The notes beneath the pieces were generated by a model that had not been told where the DNA came from, did not search any database, and saw only the letters and a program-made list of their open reading frames with translations. From the NCBI GenBank assembly GCA_900472785.1, contig UCJH01000051.1, positions 1-60,830 of the forward strand: a stretch of DNA of 60,830 nucleotides, written 5' to 3'. The translations under genes and the position numbers were made by a program. The stretch comes from Hyphomicrobiales bacterium. Lineage in GTDB: Bacteria > Pseudomonadota > Alphaproteobacteria > Rhizobiales > Rhizobiaceae. Shown here in pieces: positions 18,433 to 27,925 of this stretch (position 1 is the stretch's first letter; every line of letters begins with the position of its first letter).

Positions 18433-19671
18433 TCAATGTCCGTTGCGGACGCGCACATGAAGCGGATTAAAGCCCATGCGGTAGACGAGTTCGGCCGGTC
18501 GCTCGATATTCCAGATCGCGAAATCGGCCCATTTGCCGGGTTCGAGCGTCCCCACTTCGTCGACGAGCCCCAGCGCGCGTGCCGCCTCCCGCGTCACGCC
18601 GGCAATGCATTCCGTGACCGTCATGCCGAACAGGGTCGCTGCCATGTTCATGGTCAGCAGCAGCGATGTCAGCGGCGATGTGCCGGGATTGCTGTCGGTG
18701 GCGACCGCCATGGCAACGCCGGCCTTGCGGAAGAGGTCGATCGGCGGTTTCCTGGTTTCGCGGATGAAATAGAAGGCGCCGGGCAGAATGACAGCCACCG
18801 TGCCGCTCTTTGCCATCGCCGCGGCACCGGCCTCGTCGGTATATTCGAGATGGTCGGCCGACAGCGCACCATACTCGGCGGCAAGTGCTGCGCCATGCAG
18901 GTTGGACAATTGGTCGGCATGGAGCTTGACCGGCAGGCCATGGGCCATGGCTGCATCGAACACCTGACGCATCTCGTCAGTCGAAAACGCGATGCCTTCA
19001 CAGAAGCCGTCGATCGCATCGGCAAGCCCCTGTTCGGCGATCGCGGGCAGCATGTCATTCACGACCTTGGCGACATAGCCGGCCTGGTTGCCCTTGAATT
19101 CCGGCGGCAGCGCATGGGCGCCGAGGAAGGTGGTGCGGATGGCAACGTCGCGTTCTTCTCCGAGCCGGCGGGCGGCGCGCAGGGTCTTCGCCTCGTTTTC
19201 AAGGTCGAGGCCATAGCCGGATTTGATTTCGATGGTGGTGACGCCCTCGGCCATCAGGGCATCCAGGCGCGGAAGCGACTGGCGGACCAGCTCGTCTTCG
19301 CTGGCTTCGCGCAGGGAGCGGACGGACGAAACGATGCCGCCGCCCGCAAGGGCGACTTCCTCATAGGTCGCCCCCGAGAGACGCATCTCGAATTCGTTGG
19401 ATCGATCTCCGGCATGGACCAGATGGGTGTGGCAATCGATCAGGCCCGGAGTGATCCAGCGGCCTTCGCAGTCAATGACTTCTGATGCGTCGTCTATGGA
19501 AAAGGGAAGGCCGGCTTCGCTGCCGGCATAAAGGATGCGGCCATCCTGCACGGCGATCACGCCGTCCTCGACAAGGCCGAGGCCCGGCAGTTTCGGGTCC
19601 AGCGTTGCAAGGCGCGCGTTGCGCCAGAGGCGGTCGCAGGCCGATCCTGTTGTCGTTTTTCTGGAAGACAT
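18433..19671 (-). CDS. hutI: Imidazolonepropionase
   Basis: The 412-residue amidohydrolase has [20 protein letters not shown] with the metal-binding Hx[18 protein letters not shown], and [12 protein letters not shown] near the C-terminus with the conserved aspartate. It opens the imidazolone ring to N-formimino-L-glutamate. I chose the ATG at 19671 ([10 protein letters not shown]); an in-frame upstream ATG at 19731 would overlap the operator. It is the first gene of hutI-hutH-hutG-hutU and diverges from hutF. Confidence 0.96.
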   Translation of the reverse strand: MSSRKTTTGSACDRLWRNARLATLDPKLPGLGLVEDGVIAVQDGRILYAGSEAGLPFSIDDASEVIDCEGRWITPGLIDCHTHLVHAGDRSNEFEMRLSGATYEEVALAGGGIVSSVRSLREASEDELVRQSLPRLDALMAEGVTTIEIKSGYGLDLENEAKTLRAARRLGEERDVAIRTTFLGAHALPPEFKGNQAGYVAKVVNDMLPAIAEQGLADAIDGFCEGIAFSTDEMRQVFDAAMAHGLPVKLHADQLSNLHGAALAAEYGALSADHLEYTDEAGAAAMAKSGTVAVILPGAFYFIRETRKPPIDLFRKAGVAMAVATDSNPGTSPLTSLLLTMNMAATLFGMTVTECIAGVTREAARALGLVDEVGTLEPGKWADFAIWNIERPAELVYRMGFNPLHVRVRNGH

Positions 19672-19700
19672 CGATTTTTGCGCCTTTCCTTTTTGTGCTA

Positions 19701-19716
19701 TTATGTATAGACATAA
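19701..19716. promoter_or_regulatory. HutC operator in the hutI-hutF divergent promoter
   Basis: TTATGTATAGACATAA has perfect 6-bp arms (TTATGT and ACATAA) around ATAG, with the TGTAT-ACA core expected for HutC. It lies 30 bases upstream of hutI and 69 bases upstream of the hutF start. A single site could control both hut transcripts. Confidence 0.7.
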
Positions 19717-19784
19717 AGAAAATGAGCGCAAGCGCTTTTTTCGCGCCGGCTGTCAGGAGGCCGGGGTTCAGAAGGGATGGGGCC

Positions 19785-21128
19785 TTGACCAGCATTCATG
19801 TAAAATCGGTACTGACGTCGGCAGGATGGCAGAAGGATGTGCGGCTGATCGTGCAGGCCGGCCGGATCGCGTCCATCGAGGCGGGCGTGCAGGCTACATC
19901 GGGCGATGAGTGCCATGATATCCTGGTTCCCGGCATGCCGAACCTGCACAGCCATGCTTTCCAGCGCGGCATGGCGGGGCTTGCGGAAGTGCGCGGCCCG
20001 GGTGCCGACAGTTTCTGGAGCTGGCGCAATGTCATGTATCGCTTTGCCCTGTCGATGACGCCGGATCATGTCGAGGCTGTCGCCAGCCAGCTCTATATGG
20101 AAATGCTGGAGGCCGGGTTTTCCCGCGTCGGTGAATTCCATTACCTGCACCACGACATTGACGGCCGGCCCTATGCCGACATTTCCGAGATGGCACAAAG
20201 GATCGCGGGTGCAGCCGCGCAAACCGGCATCGGCCTGACCCTGCTCCCGGTCTTCTATGCCCATTCGACCTTTGGCGGCGCGGCGCCGAACGAAGGGCAA
20301 CGTCGTTTCATCAATGATCCGGAAAGCTTTGCGCGCCTGATCGAAGGCTGCCGCCGCGCTGTCCGGGATCTGCCGGGCGGCAATGTCGGCGTCGCCCCTC
20401 ACAGTCTGCGAGCCGTGACACCGGACGAGCTTTTCGCCGTGGTGGCGATGGTGAAGGACGGGCCGGTCCATATTCACGTGGCCGAGCAGGTCAAGGAAGT
20501 CGAGGACAGCATCGCGTGGTCGGGTGCGCGGCCGGTCGAATGGCTACTCGACAATGCCGGGATCGACGATCGGTGGTGCCTGATCCACGCCACGCACATG
20601 ACCGACGACGAGACGCGCCGCATGGCGAAGGCTGGCGCGATTGCGGGGCTCTGCCCGGTGACCGAGGCCAACCTGGGCGACGGCACCTTCAATGCGACGG
20701 TGTTCGCAGAGCACGGCGGAAAGTTCGGCATCGGTTCGGATTCCAATATCCTGATCGGCATTCCCGATGAGTTGCGCCAGCTCGAATATTCGCAACGCCT
20801 GCTGCATCGCTCGCGCAATGTGCTGACCCTACCGGGGAATTCCACCGGCCGCGCCCTGTTCGACGACGCGGTGAAGGGCGGTGGCATGGCACTCGGCTCG
20901 ACGGTCGGTATCGCCATCGGCCATCCCGCCGATTTCGTCAGTCTGCGGCAGCCGGATATCGGCAGCCTGACCGATGATGCCGTGCTCGATTCCTGGCTGT
21001 TTGCCAATGGAACCAGGCCGGATTGCGTCTGGGTGGCGGGCGTAAAGCAGGTCGAGAACGGCCGGCACGCCAAGCATGCCGAGATCGCATCCAGGTTCCG
21101 CTCTGTCATGAGCGAGCTTCTGGCCTGA
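19785..21128 (+). CDS. hutF: Formimidoylglutamate deiminase
   Basis: From the TTG at 19785 (LTSIHVKSVLTSAGWQKDV) the product is 447 residues, the usual HutF length. It is an amidohydrolase with GMPNLHSHAFQRGMAGLAEV (HxH metal ligands), HYLHHDIDG, GVAPHSLRAVT, VHIHVAEQVKEVED and KFGIGSDSN. It converts N-formimino-L-glutamate to N-formylglutamate and ammonia, the step that makes HutG necessary. The TTG start is preceded by GAAGGGATGG. An ATG at 19720 would give a longer N-terminus of unlikely coding character directly beside the operator. Confidence 0.95.
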   Translation: MTSIHVKSVLTSAGWQKDVRLIVQAGRIASIEAGVQATSGDECHDILVPGMPNLHSHAFQRGMAGLAEVRGPGADSFWSWRNVMYRFALSMTPDHVEAVASQLYMEMLEAGFSRVGEFHYLHHDIDGRPYADISEMAQRIAGAAAQTGIGLTLLPVFYAHSTFGGAAPNEGQRRFINDPESFARLIEGCRRAVRDLPGGNVGVAPHSLRAVTPDELFAVVAMVKDGPVHIHVAEQVKEVEDSIAWSGARPVEWLLDNAGIDDRWCLIHATHMTDDETRRMAKAGAIAGLCPVTEANLGDGTFNATVFAEHGGKFGIGSDSNILIGIPDELRQLEYSQRLLHRSRNVLTLPGNSTGRALFDDAVKGGGMALGSTVGIAIGHPADFVSLRQPDIGSLTDDAVLDSWLFANGTRPDCVWVAGVKQVENGRHAKHAEIASRFRSVMSELLA

Positions 21129-21215
21129 TCGATTGCATTCCGATAAGGGATGTTGCGTGGCAGACGATGCCGCAAAAGTTGACGACCGAAGCATTGACCG
21201 GTCGATGGAAGTGGG

Positions 21216-21992
21216 ATGGTTGTGAAAGCGCGCGCCGGTGCTAATGTGGGAAGCGGAGCGGCCCCGGCCGATCCGGGGGCGGATTTGTCCCTGCACCAGC
21301 GCATTCTCGGTGATATCGAAGAGCGTATCCTGTCCGGTGAGTGGGCTCCGGGCTTCCGCATTCCTTTCGAAGTCGATCTCGCCGAGCAATATAAATGTTC
21401 GCGGATGACCGTGAACAAGGCCCTGACCCAACTGGCAAAGACCGGGCTGATCGAGCGGCGTCGGAAATCCGGCAGCTACGTGACACAGCCGCGGGCGCAA
21501 TCGGCCGTGCTGGATATCCGTGACATCAAGCTTGAGGTCCAGTCTCTCGGTCTCGCCTATCATTACCGGCTGACGGTCAAGAGCCGGCGGCGCAGCACGA
21601 CGGAGGACCGGCAGCGGCTCGGCCTCGAGGTTGCAACGCCCGTCCTCGATATTCGCTGCATACATTTCGCCGGCAACAGACCATTCTGCGTCGAACAGCG
21701 CCTGATCAATCTGGCAGCTGTGCCGGATGCGGCCGCGGAGAGCTTCGAGGATCTGGCGCCCGGCCCATGGCTTCTCAACAGAGTTCCCTGGAGTGCGGCG
21801 GAGCATACGATCCGCGCCGTTTCGGCAGACGATGCGATTGCGGCGGCCTTGGGAGTTGCGACTGGAACGGCCTGTCTCACGGTCGAGCGCCGCACGTGGA
21901 GCAACGGCGCCTATATCACCCATGTGCGGCTGATCTATCCTGGCGAGCGGCATGCGCTTGTCGCCAATTTTACGCCGTCCCAACCGAAATGA
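21216..21992 (+). CDS. hutC: Histidine utilisation repressor HutC
   Basis: The 258-residue GntR/UTRA protein has a winged helix (ILGDIEERILSGEWAPGFRI, VDLAEQYKCSRMTVNKALTQ) at about residues 28-80 and a ligand domain with EQRLINLAAVPDAAAESF, GPWLLNRVPWSAAEHTIRAV and THVRLIYPGERHALVANF. The NRVPW-EHTI and RLIYPG elements are typical HutC. Urocanate is the known inducer for the family. It lies 87 bases after hutF in the same direction, so it is probably co-transcribed and autoregulated through the 19701 operator. It shares the domain plan with the repressor at 5233 but differs clearly in sequence. Confidence 0.95.
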   Translation: MVVKARAGANVGSGAAPADPGADLSLHQRILGDIEERILSGEWAPGFRIPFEVDLAEQYKCSRMTVNKALTQLAKTGLIERRRKSGSYVTQPRAQSAVLDIRDIKLEVQSLGLAYHYRLTVKSRRRSTTEDRQRLGLEVATPVLDIRCIHFAGNRPFCVEQRLINLAAVPDAAAESFEDLAPGPWLLNRVPWSAAEHTIRAVSADDAIAAALGVATGTACLTVERRTWSNGAYITHVRLIYPGERHALVANFTPSQPK

Positions 21993-22044
21993 GACTGCCG
22001 GCCAGATGGCGGCGGGTCCGCCCTCCGGCCGTGTCAGCTTGCCC

Positions 22045-22185
22045 TTATTTCTTCGGCTTTGCGCCGGAAAGCTTGGGAACTTCCTTTTGGGTCGTCGCGG
22101 CAAAAGGAGTGGCTGCCTTGGCGGCTACCTTGTCCTTTTTCGGCTTCCTGACTTCCTTGTTGCTCTTCGCTTGCCCCTTGGCCAT
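22045..22185 (-). CDS. Small lysine-rich basic protein, unknown function
   Basis: A 46-residue reading frame from ATG 22185 encodes MAKGQAKSNKEVRKPKKDKV followed by an Ala/Lys-rich tail ending GAKPKK. AGGAAGGACATCACC gives a good ribosome site. The frame is too short for usual gene calls but its composition (about one quarter lysine) and start signal look real. Similar short basic proteins occur in Rhizobiaceae. It may bind nucleic acid; this is inference only. Confidence 0.65.
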   Translation of the reverse strand: MAKGQAKSNKEVRKPKKDKVAAKAATPFAATTQKEVPKLSGAKPKK

Positions 22186-22232
22186 GGTGATGTCCTTCCT
22201 CAGTGGATGATAGGGCTGGCCGTTCGTGGGGC

Positions 22233-22475
22233 CTACCCCTTGGCGTCTTCGAGATTGTCTTCCGTCGTTACCCGTTCGTAGGTCTCACCTTCGCTGCGAA
22301 TGCGATATTGCGGCGAACCGTCCCGAACAGGCAATGTTGCGAGAATGCGAAAAATCGTTTCGTCGCGCAATGACAAACCGACTGTACTTTTCATGCGGAC
22401 CTTCTGACCGACCGAAAAACGGTGCTGACGGATTTGGGATCGGCGAACACTGGGCGGGGTAGAGGTGGAAGCCAT
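22233..22475 (-). CDS. Small hypothetical protein
   Basis: The 80-residue product begins MASTSTPPSVRRSQIRQHRF, followed by SVGQKVRMKSTVGLSLRDET, DGSPQYRIRSEGETYERVTT and EDNLEDAKG. I chose ATG 22475 because AAGGAGA lies at proper spacing; an ATG two codons earlier is too close. The VGQKVRM-GSPQYRIRSE pattern suggests a short beta-rich fold but I cannot name a family. The neighbouring 46-residue gene starts 47 bases downstream on the same strand. Confidence 0.65.
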   Translation of the reverse strand: MASTSTPPSVRRSQIRQHRFSVGQKVRMKSTVGLSLRDETIFRILATLPVRDGSPQYRIRSEGETYERVTTEDNLEDAKG

Positions 22476-22779
22476 GGGCATTCTCCTTGGAAAAAGGCGT
22501 GAATGGAAAACCGGAGGCTGGCCCCGTTTCGCCATATCCGCTTTTTGAAGGGCGTCTGCCGGGTCGGGAACTGCCAGTGCGTCCGTCGTCGATTCCTGCC
22601 GAATGGCAGGCCGGATCGGTCAGATTGTAGAGAATAGATGAGCCGCATTCGGGCACGATACCCGGCGCGGAACGATCGAAAATTTGGGCTGAGCAACCGG
22701 GCCTTGGCCAAAAAGCGATTGCAAGTCAGCGTAGCGTCAATTGCGGTTTAAGTGGGACCGGGAAAGACGCCGTTATCGT
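22476..22779. other. Intergenic region without a supported gene
   Basis: About 300 bases lie between the small protein gene and the soxG stop. It contains a short hairpin (CCTGCC at 22595-22600 and GGCAGG at 22605-22610, GAAT loop) without a T-run. The promoter of the small protein gene should lie here. I see no convincing reading frame or RNA gene. Confidence 0.5.
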
Positions 22780-23352
22780 TTAGGGCGCTGTTCGCGCATC
22801 GACGCCAAATTCCAAGCCCATCTCGATCAATTCGTCCCAGAGGCTTTCTGCGAAGCCACGCAGGACAAGGATTTCGAAACGATCCGCAGCGGTGCGGGTG
22901 ATCATCGCGGTGATGTGACCGATCAGTGTCATGGTCGAGCGTCCCACCGGGAATTGATCGGGATGCATATCGACCGCCGTGCCCTTGGCCAGGACGGCTT
23001 CGCCGCCGGCGCCACTGATGCCGATCCGGATGCGTCCATGGGTCTGGTCGGCAATCGAGGCCCGACCGGAGAGGGCCGCCTGCGTCTTGGCAAATTCCGA
23101 CGCTGAAAGGCCGGCATCCCCAACCACGAACCATTGGCCGGGGCCGACGGCGCGGACGGCATAGACCGAACCGTCGCTGACCGACGCAATGCTCGCCGCA
23201 AGGTCGCCCGCATCCGGCGAGGCCAGAACCTGCAGCACATGCCCTTCCGGCAGGGCTTCAAGCGTTATTCCGCCGTCAGCCTGTGTCGGTCCGAAGGAAC
23301 CGGATTTGGCGCCTGCCAGGGCGGCGCGATGAAGAAGCGAAAAATCAGCCAT
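22780..23352 (-). CDS. soxG: Sarcosine oxidase (or N-methylglutamate dehydrogenase) gamma subunit
   Basis: The 190-residue product begins MADFSLLHRAALAGAKSGSF and contains VRAVGPGQWFVVGDAGLSAS and VLAKGTAVDMHPDQFPVGRS, matching SoxG, a folate-binding-like subunit. It is the last gene of the soxBDAG operon and its start overlaps the soxA stop by 8 bases. The heterotetramer oxidises sarcosine to glycine, or N-methylglutamate to glutamate in the mgd form, passing formaldehyde-level carbon to tetrahydrofolate. Confidence 0.9.
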   Translation of the reverse strand: MADFSLLHRAALAGAKSGSFGPTQADGGITLEALPEGHVLQVLASPDAGDLAASIASVSDGSVYAVRAVGPGQWFVVGDAGLSASEFAKTQAALSGRASIADQTHGRIRIGISGAGGEAVLAKGTAVDMHPDQFPVGRSTMTLIGHITAMITRTAADRFEILVLRGFAESLWDELIEMGLEFGVDARTAP

Positions 23353-26302
23353 GGAGTTTTCCGTTTTCCGGATCGAAGAAAACCGGGCTGCACAGCACGG
23401 CCTTGGTGTATTCGCCCTTGAGGTCGTTCCAGACGGTGACATGCTCGCCATGCCGCTCCGGACCGCGCTTGACGAGCGCAAGGCCGACGGTCGAACCAAT
23501 CGTCGGGGAGTAGCAACTGGACGATACGTAACCCTGATCGTTTTCGAGCGAGGGCGTCGCGCCTTCGACAAGGATATGGGAGCCGGTCTTGAAGGTCGTG
23601 GCCGGATCGAGCGGCTTGACGCCAACCAGCGACAGGCGATCCCGGTCCGTCATGCCTTCACGCGACAGCATGGCCTTGCCGATGAAGTCCGGCTTGGTCG
23701 TCGAAACCATCTTGGCAAAGCCGAGATCGGAAGGGATGACCGTGCCGTTGATTTCGGAATGCGTCACATGCCCTTTCTCGATGCGCATGACGCCAAGAGC
23801 TTCAACGCCATAGGGGCAGATGCCATGTTCAGCGCCGGCTTCCATGATGGCGTCGGCCACCGCTTCGCCGTAGCCGGCAGGGACGGCGAGCTCATAGGCC
23901 AGTTCACCGGAGAAGGAGATGCGGAACAGCCGGCCTGCGAGCCTGCCGCCAAACAGCGAGACTTCCCGTGCGCCGAGGAAGGGGAAGGCGGCATCCGAAA
24001 TGTCTTCATCGACGATTTTCTGGAGGATCGCCCGCGACTTCGGTCCTGCCACGGCGATCTGCGCCCACTGGTCTGTCGACGAGGCGAACTGCACGTCGAG
24101 ATCGGGCCAGAGTGCCTGCGCGCAGAATTCCAGATGGTTCATAACGCCGGCGGCATAGGCCGTGGTGGTCGTCATGAAGAAGTGATTTTCGCTGAGACGG
24201 CTGGTCGTGCCGTCGTCATAGATCATGCCGTCCTCGCGCAGCATCAGCCCATAGCGCGCCTTGCCGACCGGCAGCTTCAGGAAAGCGTTGCAATAGACGC
24301 GGTTGAGGAATTCCGCCGCATCCTTGCCGAAGATCTCGATCTTGCCGAGGGTGGAAACATCGCAGATCCCGGCGTTCTTTCGAACATTCAGGACTTCGCG
24401 ATCGACGCTTTCGCGCCATGTCGTCTCGCCTGACTTTGGAAACCAGGACGAGCGATACCAGAGGCCGGTCTCGACGAAGACCGCGCCGTTCTTCCTGGCC
24501 CAGTCGTGCAGCGGCGATTTGCGCACCGGCTGGAAATGTTTGCCCCTGGATGTGCCGGCGAGCGCGCCGAAAGAAAGCGGGGTGTAGAACGGACGAAAGG
24601 TCGTGGTCCCGACATCCGCCGGCGAAACCTTGCGCGCCTCGGCCAGAATGCCGATGGCGTTGATGTTTGAGAGCTTGCCCTGGTCGGTCGCCATGCCGTT
24701 TGTGGTGTAGCGCTTGGCGAGTTCGACATGCCCATAGCCTTCGCCGACGGCCGAAACGAGGTCCCTGACGTGCACGTCGTTCTGATAGTCCACGAAGGCC
24801 TTGCCTTTCGAACCGCGGACAAACCAGAGCGGCCTGGCATGCTCCGGCTTGTCAGCGGCCGGCGCAAAGGCGGCGCCGGCATTGCTGAAGCCAAGGTCTA
24901 CCAGGATCTGGCGCGCCTTTTCGGCGCCGTCGGCGAGGCAGGCTGCCAGTGTTTCCACGCCGGCTGCGGAGCCGGCAACGGTCAGGCCATCCTGTCGTTC
25001 GGGCGCTAGGAAAGCCGATTTCGCATCCGACCAGACCGGTCGGGCGCCGCGATGGCAGGCGAGATGGATGATCGGGCTCCAGCCGCCGGACATGGCAAGC
25101 GCATCTGCCTTGATCGTCTCCACGGAGCCGCCCTTGGAAATGGCAATGCTGGAAAGCGCCTTCCCGCCACTTGCGTCACGAACGACGCCCCCGGAAATGA
25201 TGCGGGCTTTCCCGGCCCAGCCTGTCGGGGCATCCGCGCGACTGTCCACGATCGCCGCGACATCGAGGCCGCGGGCCTCCAGATCGGCGGCCGTTTGATA
25301 ACCGGATCCGCCGTTGGTGAAGACAACGGTCTGCCGGCCGGGGGCAACGGCCTGCCGGTGAAAATAGCTGCGCACGGCGCCGGCCATCATCACACCGGGA
25401 ATATCATTGCCGCCAAAGACCATCGGCCGTTCCTCGGCACCGGAGGCGAGAATCGCCTGTTTGGCGGCGATCCGCCAAAGCCGTTCCATCGGCCGATGGG
25501 GATCGACGGTGCCGACATGCTTCTGCACGCGCTCGACGGCACCGAAGACATTACCGTCATACCAGCCGAAAACCGTGCTGCGCATCAGCAGCCGGACGTT
25601 TGGCAGGCTTTCCAGTTCCGCGACCATCTGTGCCAGGAGTTCCGTGGCGCTGCGATCCTGAAATGAAGTGCTTTCCGAGATCAGCGAGCCGCCAGGCTCG
25701 AAACCTTCGTCAGCAAGGATGACGCGGGCGCCGGCGCGGCCAGCGGTGAGCGCGGCGGCAAGGCCGGCCGGGCCGGCACCGATGACGAGAAGGTCGCAGT
25801 GCGCCCAGCATTTTTCATAGGTGTCCGGGTCCGGCTCGTAGGTGGCGCGGCCAAGGCCTGCCGCCTTGCGGATGATCGGCTCATAGACTTTTTCCCAGAA
25901 GGCGGCCGGCCACATGAAGGTCTTGTAGTAGAAACCCGCTCCGAGGAAGGGCGAAAGCAGGCCATTGACGGCGCCGAGGTCAAAATCGACGGAGGGCCAG
26001 CGATTCTGGCTTTTGGCGATCAAGTCTTGGTACAATTCGGCGACGGTGGCGCGGGTGTTCGGTTCGGTGCGCCCGCCTTCTCCGATCGTCAGCAGGGCGT
26101 TCGGCTCAGCGGCTCCGGCGGTCAGGATGCCGCGCGGGCGGTGATATTTGAACGAGCGGCCGACGAGTTGGCGACCGTTGGCAAGCAGGGCGGAGGCAAC
26201 GGTGTCGCCGGCATAGCCCTGCATCGGCTTTCCGTCGAATGTGAAATCGAGCGGCTTGCTGCGGTCGATGCGGCCGCCGGAAGAAAGGCGAAAGGAGCTC
26301 AT
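23345..26302 (-). CDS. soxA: Sarcosine oxidase (or N-methylglutamate dehydrogenase) alpha subunit
   Basis: The 985-residue subunit has an N-terminal ferredoxin-like part (FTFDGKPMQGYAGDTVASAL, SFKYHRPRGIL), a Rossmann nucleotide-binding segment (DLLVIGAGPAGLAAALTAGR, about residue 170), and a C-terminal aminomethyltransferase (GcvT-like) folate domain from about residue 600 (KNAGICDVSTLGKIEIFGKD, PYGVEALGVMRIEKGHVTHS). Length and domain order match heterotetrameric sarcosine oxidase alpha. The GcvT domain transfers the oxidised methyl carbon to tetrahydrofolate. NMG dehydrogenase MgdC has the same plan, so the substrate is open. It overlaps soxD by 4 bases. Confidence 0.93.
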   Translation of the reverse strand: MSSFRLSSGGRIDRSKPLDFTFDGKPMQGYAGDTVASALLANGRQLVGRSFKYHRPRGILTAGAAEPNALLTIGEGGRTEPNTRATVAELYQDLIAKSQNRWPSVDFDLGAVNGLLSPFLGAGFYYKTFMWPAAFWEKVYEPIIRKAAGLGRATYEPDPDTYEKCWAHCDLLVIGAGPAGLAAALTAGRAGARVILADEGFEPGGSLISESTSFQDRSATELLAQMVAELESLPNVRLLMRSTVFGWYDGNVFGAVERVQKHVGTVDPHRPMERLWRIAAKQAILASGAEERPMVFGGNDIPGVMMAGAVRSYFHRQAVAPGRQTVVFTNGGSGYQTAADLEARGLDVAAIVDSRADAPTGWAGKARIISGGVVRDASGGKALSSIAISKGGSVETIKADALAMSGGWSPIIHLACHRGARPVWSDAKSAFLAPERQDGLTVAGSAAGVETLAACLADGAEKARQILVDLGFSNAGAAFAPAADKPEHARPLWFVRGSKGKAFVDYQNDVHVRDLVSAVGEGYGHVELAKRYTTNGMATDQGKLSNINAIGILAEARKVSPADVGTTTFRPFYTPLSFGALAGTSRGKHFQPVRKSPLHDWARKNGAVFVETGLWYRSSWFPKSGETTWRESVDREVLNVRKNAGICDVSTLGKIEIFGKDAAEFLNRVYCNAFLKLPVGKARYGLMLREDGMIYDDGTTSRLSENHFFMTTTTAYAAGVMNHLEFCAQALWPDLDVQFASSTDQWAQIAVAGPKSRAILQKIVDEDISDAAFPFLGAREVSLFGGRLAGRLFRISFSGELAYELAVPAGYGEAVADAIMEAGAEHGICPYGVEALGVMRIEKGHVTHSEINGTVIPSDLGFAKMVSTTKPDFIGKAMLSREGMTDRDRLSLVGVKPLDPATTFKTGSHILVEGATPSLENDQGYVSSSCYSPTIGSTVGLALVKRGPERHGEHVTVWNDLKGEYTKAVLCSPVFFDPENGKLHG

Positions 26303-26571
26303 ACGGTCTCTCCCGTCACGGCAGCATCAACGGCGGAATAGACCGCATGGGTCATCGTATCGCGCTCGACGACCAGCCAGCGGCGGCAACCGGAGGTGTG
26401 GTGCCAGTGTTCCTTATGGCGACCGCGCGGATTGTCGCGCAGGTAGACGTAAGCGTACCAGGCGTCCTTGCCGGCATCCGGGGCCGGGCGGTTGATACCG
26501 GCATCGCCGCGGACGGTGAATTCTTCCTTGGGGCGCGGCCCGCAATGGGGGCAGGCGATCAGGCTGGCCAT
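26299..26571 (-). CDS. soxD: Sarcosine oxidase (or N-methylglutamate dehydrogenase) delta subunit
   Basis: The 90-residue product begins MASLIACPHCGPRPKEEFTV, with cysteines and histidines (CPHCG; KEHWHHTSGCRRW) of the zinc-binding SoxD subunit, and ends in the expected VERDTMTHAVYS segment. I chose ATG 26571 since the family begins MxLIxCPxCG; a longer in-frame start at 26610 is less likely. It lies 13 bases after soxB. Confidence 0.92.
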   Translation of the reverse strand: MASLIACPHCGPRPKEEFTVRGDAGINRPAPDAGKDAWYAYVYLRDNPRGRHKEHWHHTSGCRRWLVVERDTMTHAVYSAVDAAVTGETV

Positions 26572-26584
26572 CTTTTCCAAGTCC

Positions 26585-27835
26585 TCAATGCAGATTGGGT
26601 TGGGCGCCAACGCCCTTTTCGTCGATCATTCGGCCGCGGGCGAAACGGTCCAGCCGGAAGGCCCGTCCGGTCTCGTGCGGCTCGTTCTTCGCGATCAGAT
26701 GCGCGTAGCAGAAGCCGGAGGCAGGCGTCGCCTTGAAGCCGCCATAACACCAGCCGGCGTTCAGGTAGAGATTGTCGATATGGGTGCGGTCGATGATCGG
26801 AGAACCATCCATGCTCATGTCCATGACGCCGCCCCAGGAGCGCAGAACCCGCACGCGCGAAAGGGCCGGGATCATCGCAACGCCGGCCTCGGCGACATGT
26901 TCAACCGTCGCGAGATTGCCGCGCTGGGCATAGGAATTGTAGCCGTCGATGTCGCCGCCGAAGACCAAGCCGCCCTTGTCGGACTGCGAAACGTAGAAAT
27001 GCCCGGCGCCGAAGGTGACGACATTGTCGATGAAAGGCTTCAGCCCCTCCGAGACGAAAGCCTGCAGCACGTGGCTTTCGATCGGCAGCTTCATATCGAC
27101 CATGTCGGCGACAACAGTCGAGTTTCCGGCTGCGGCCAGCGCCAGCTTGCCGCAGCCTATGAAGCCCTGGCTGGTCTCGACACCGGTGACCCGGCCATTC
27201 TCGCGGCGGATACCGGTGACCTCGCAGTTCTGGATAATATCGACGCCACGGCTGTCTGCGCCGCGCGCATAGCCCCACGCCACCGCATCATGGCGCACGG
27301 TGCCGCCACGCTTCTGCATCAGCGCACCCTGGATGGGGAAGCGGGCATTGTCGAAATCGAGGAAGGGCAGCATCTGGCGTACCGCGTTGCGATCCAGAAG
27401 TTCGGAATCGACGCCGTGCAGCCGCATGGCGTTGCCGCGCCGCGTGTAGGCATCGCGCTGCGCGTCGGAATGATACAGATTGAGCACGCCGCGCTGCGAG
27501 ACCATCGCGTTGAAATTGAAATCCTGCTCCAGCCCTTCCCAGAGCTTCATCGACAGTTCGTAGAACGGGTTGTTGCCCTGCAGCAGGTAGTTGGAGCGGA
27601 TGATCGTCGTGTTTCGGCCGACATTGCCGGAGCCGATATAGCCCTTTTCCAGCACCGCGACATTGGTAACGCCAAATTCCTTGGCGAGATAATAGGCCGT
27701 GGCAAGTCCATGACCACCGCCACCGACGATGATCACGTCATAATGGTTTTTCGGGAGAGGGCTTCGCCAGGCGGGCTTCCAGGTCGTGTTGCCGCGAAGG
27801 GCGTTCAGAAAAACGGAGAAGGCGGAGTAACGCAT
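26585..27835 (-). CDS. soxB: Sarcosine oxidase (or N-methylglutamate dehydrogenase) beta subunit
   Basis: The 416-residue flavoprotein starts MRYSAFSVFLNALRGNTTWK and has the FAD motif DVIIVGGGGHGLATAYYLAK at about residue 33, GNVGRNTTIIRSNYLLQGNN, and WGGVMDMSMDGSPIIDRTHI near the C-terminus. This is the SoxB/MgdA catalytic subunit with noncovalent FAD and covalent FMN. I chose ATG 27835 because the family N-terminus starts there. It is first in the operon and diverges from the GlxA-type regulator, so the promoter and operator lie in 27836-27925. Confidence 0.94.
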   Translation of the reverse strand: MRYSAFSVFLNALRGNTTWKPAWRSPLPKNHYDVIIVGGGGHGLATAYYLAKEFGVTNVAVLEKGYIGSGNVGRNTTIIRSNYLLQGNNPFYELSMKLWEGLEQDFNFNAMVSQRGVLNLYHSDAQRDAYTRRGNAMRLHGVDSELLDRNAVRQMLPFLDFDNARFPIQGALMQKRGGTVRHDAVAWGYARGADSRGVDIIQNCEVTGIRRENGRVTGVETSQGFIGCGKLALAAAGNSTVVADMVDMKLPIESHVLQAFVSEGLKPFIDNVVTFGAGHFYVSQSDKGGLVFGGDIDGYNSYAQRGNLATVEHVAEAGVAMIPALSRVRVLRSWGGVMDMSMDGSPIIDRTHIDNLYLNAGWCYGGFKATPASGFCYAHLIAKNEPHETGRAFRLDRFARGRMIDEKGVGAQPNLH

Positions 27836-27925
27836 GATCGGTGCACCGTGAGAGTTGCCGCTGATCATGACAGGATTGCGTTTTGTCACTTGCAGGAAAG
27901 AGACCAATAGAAGCATAAAAGGGAC

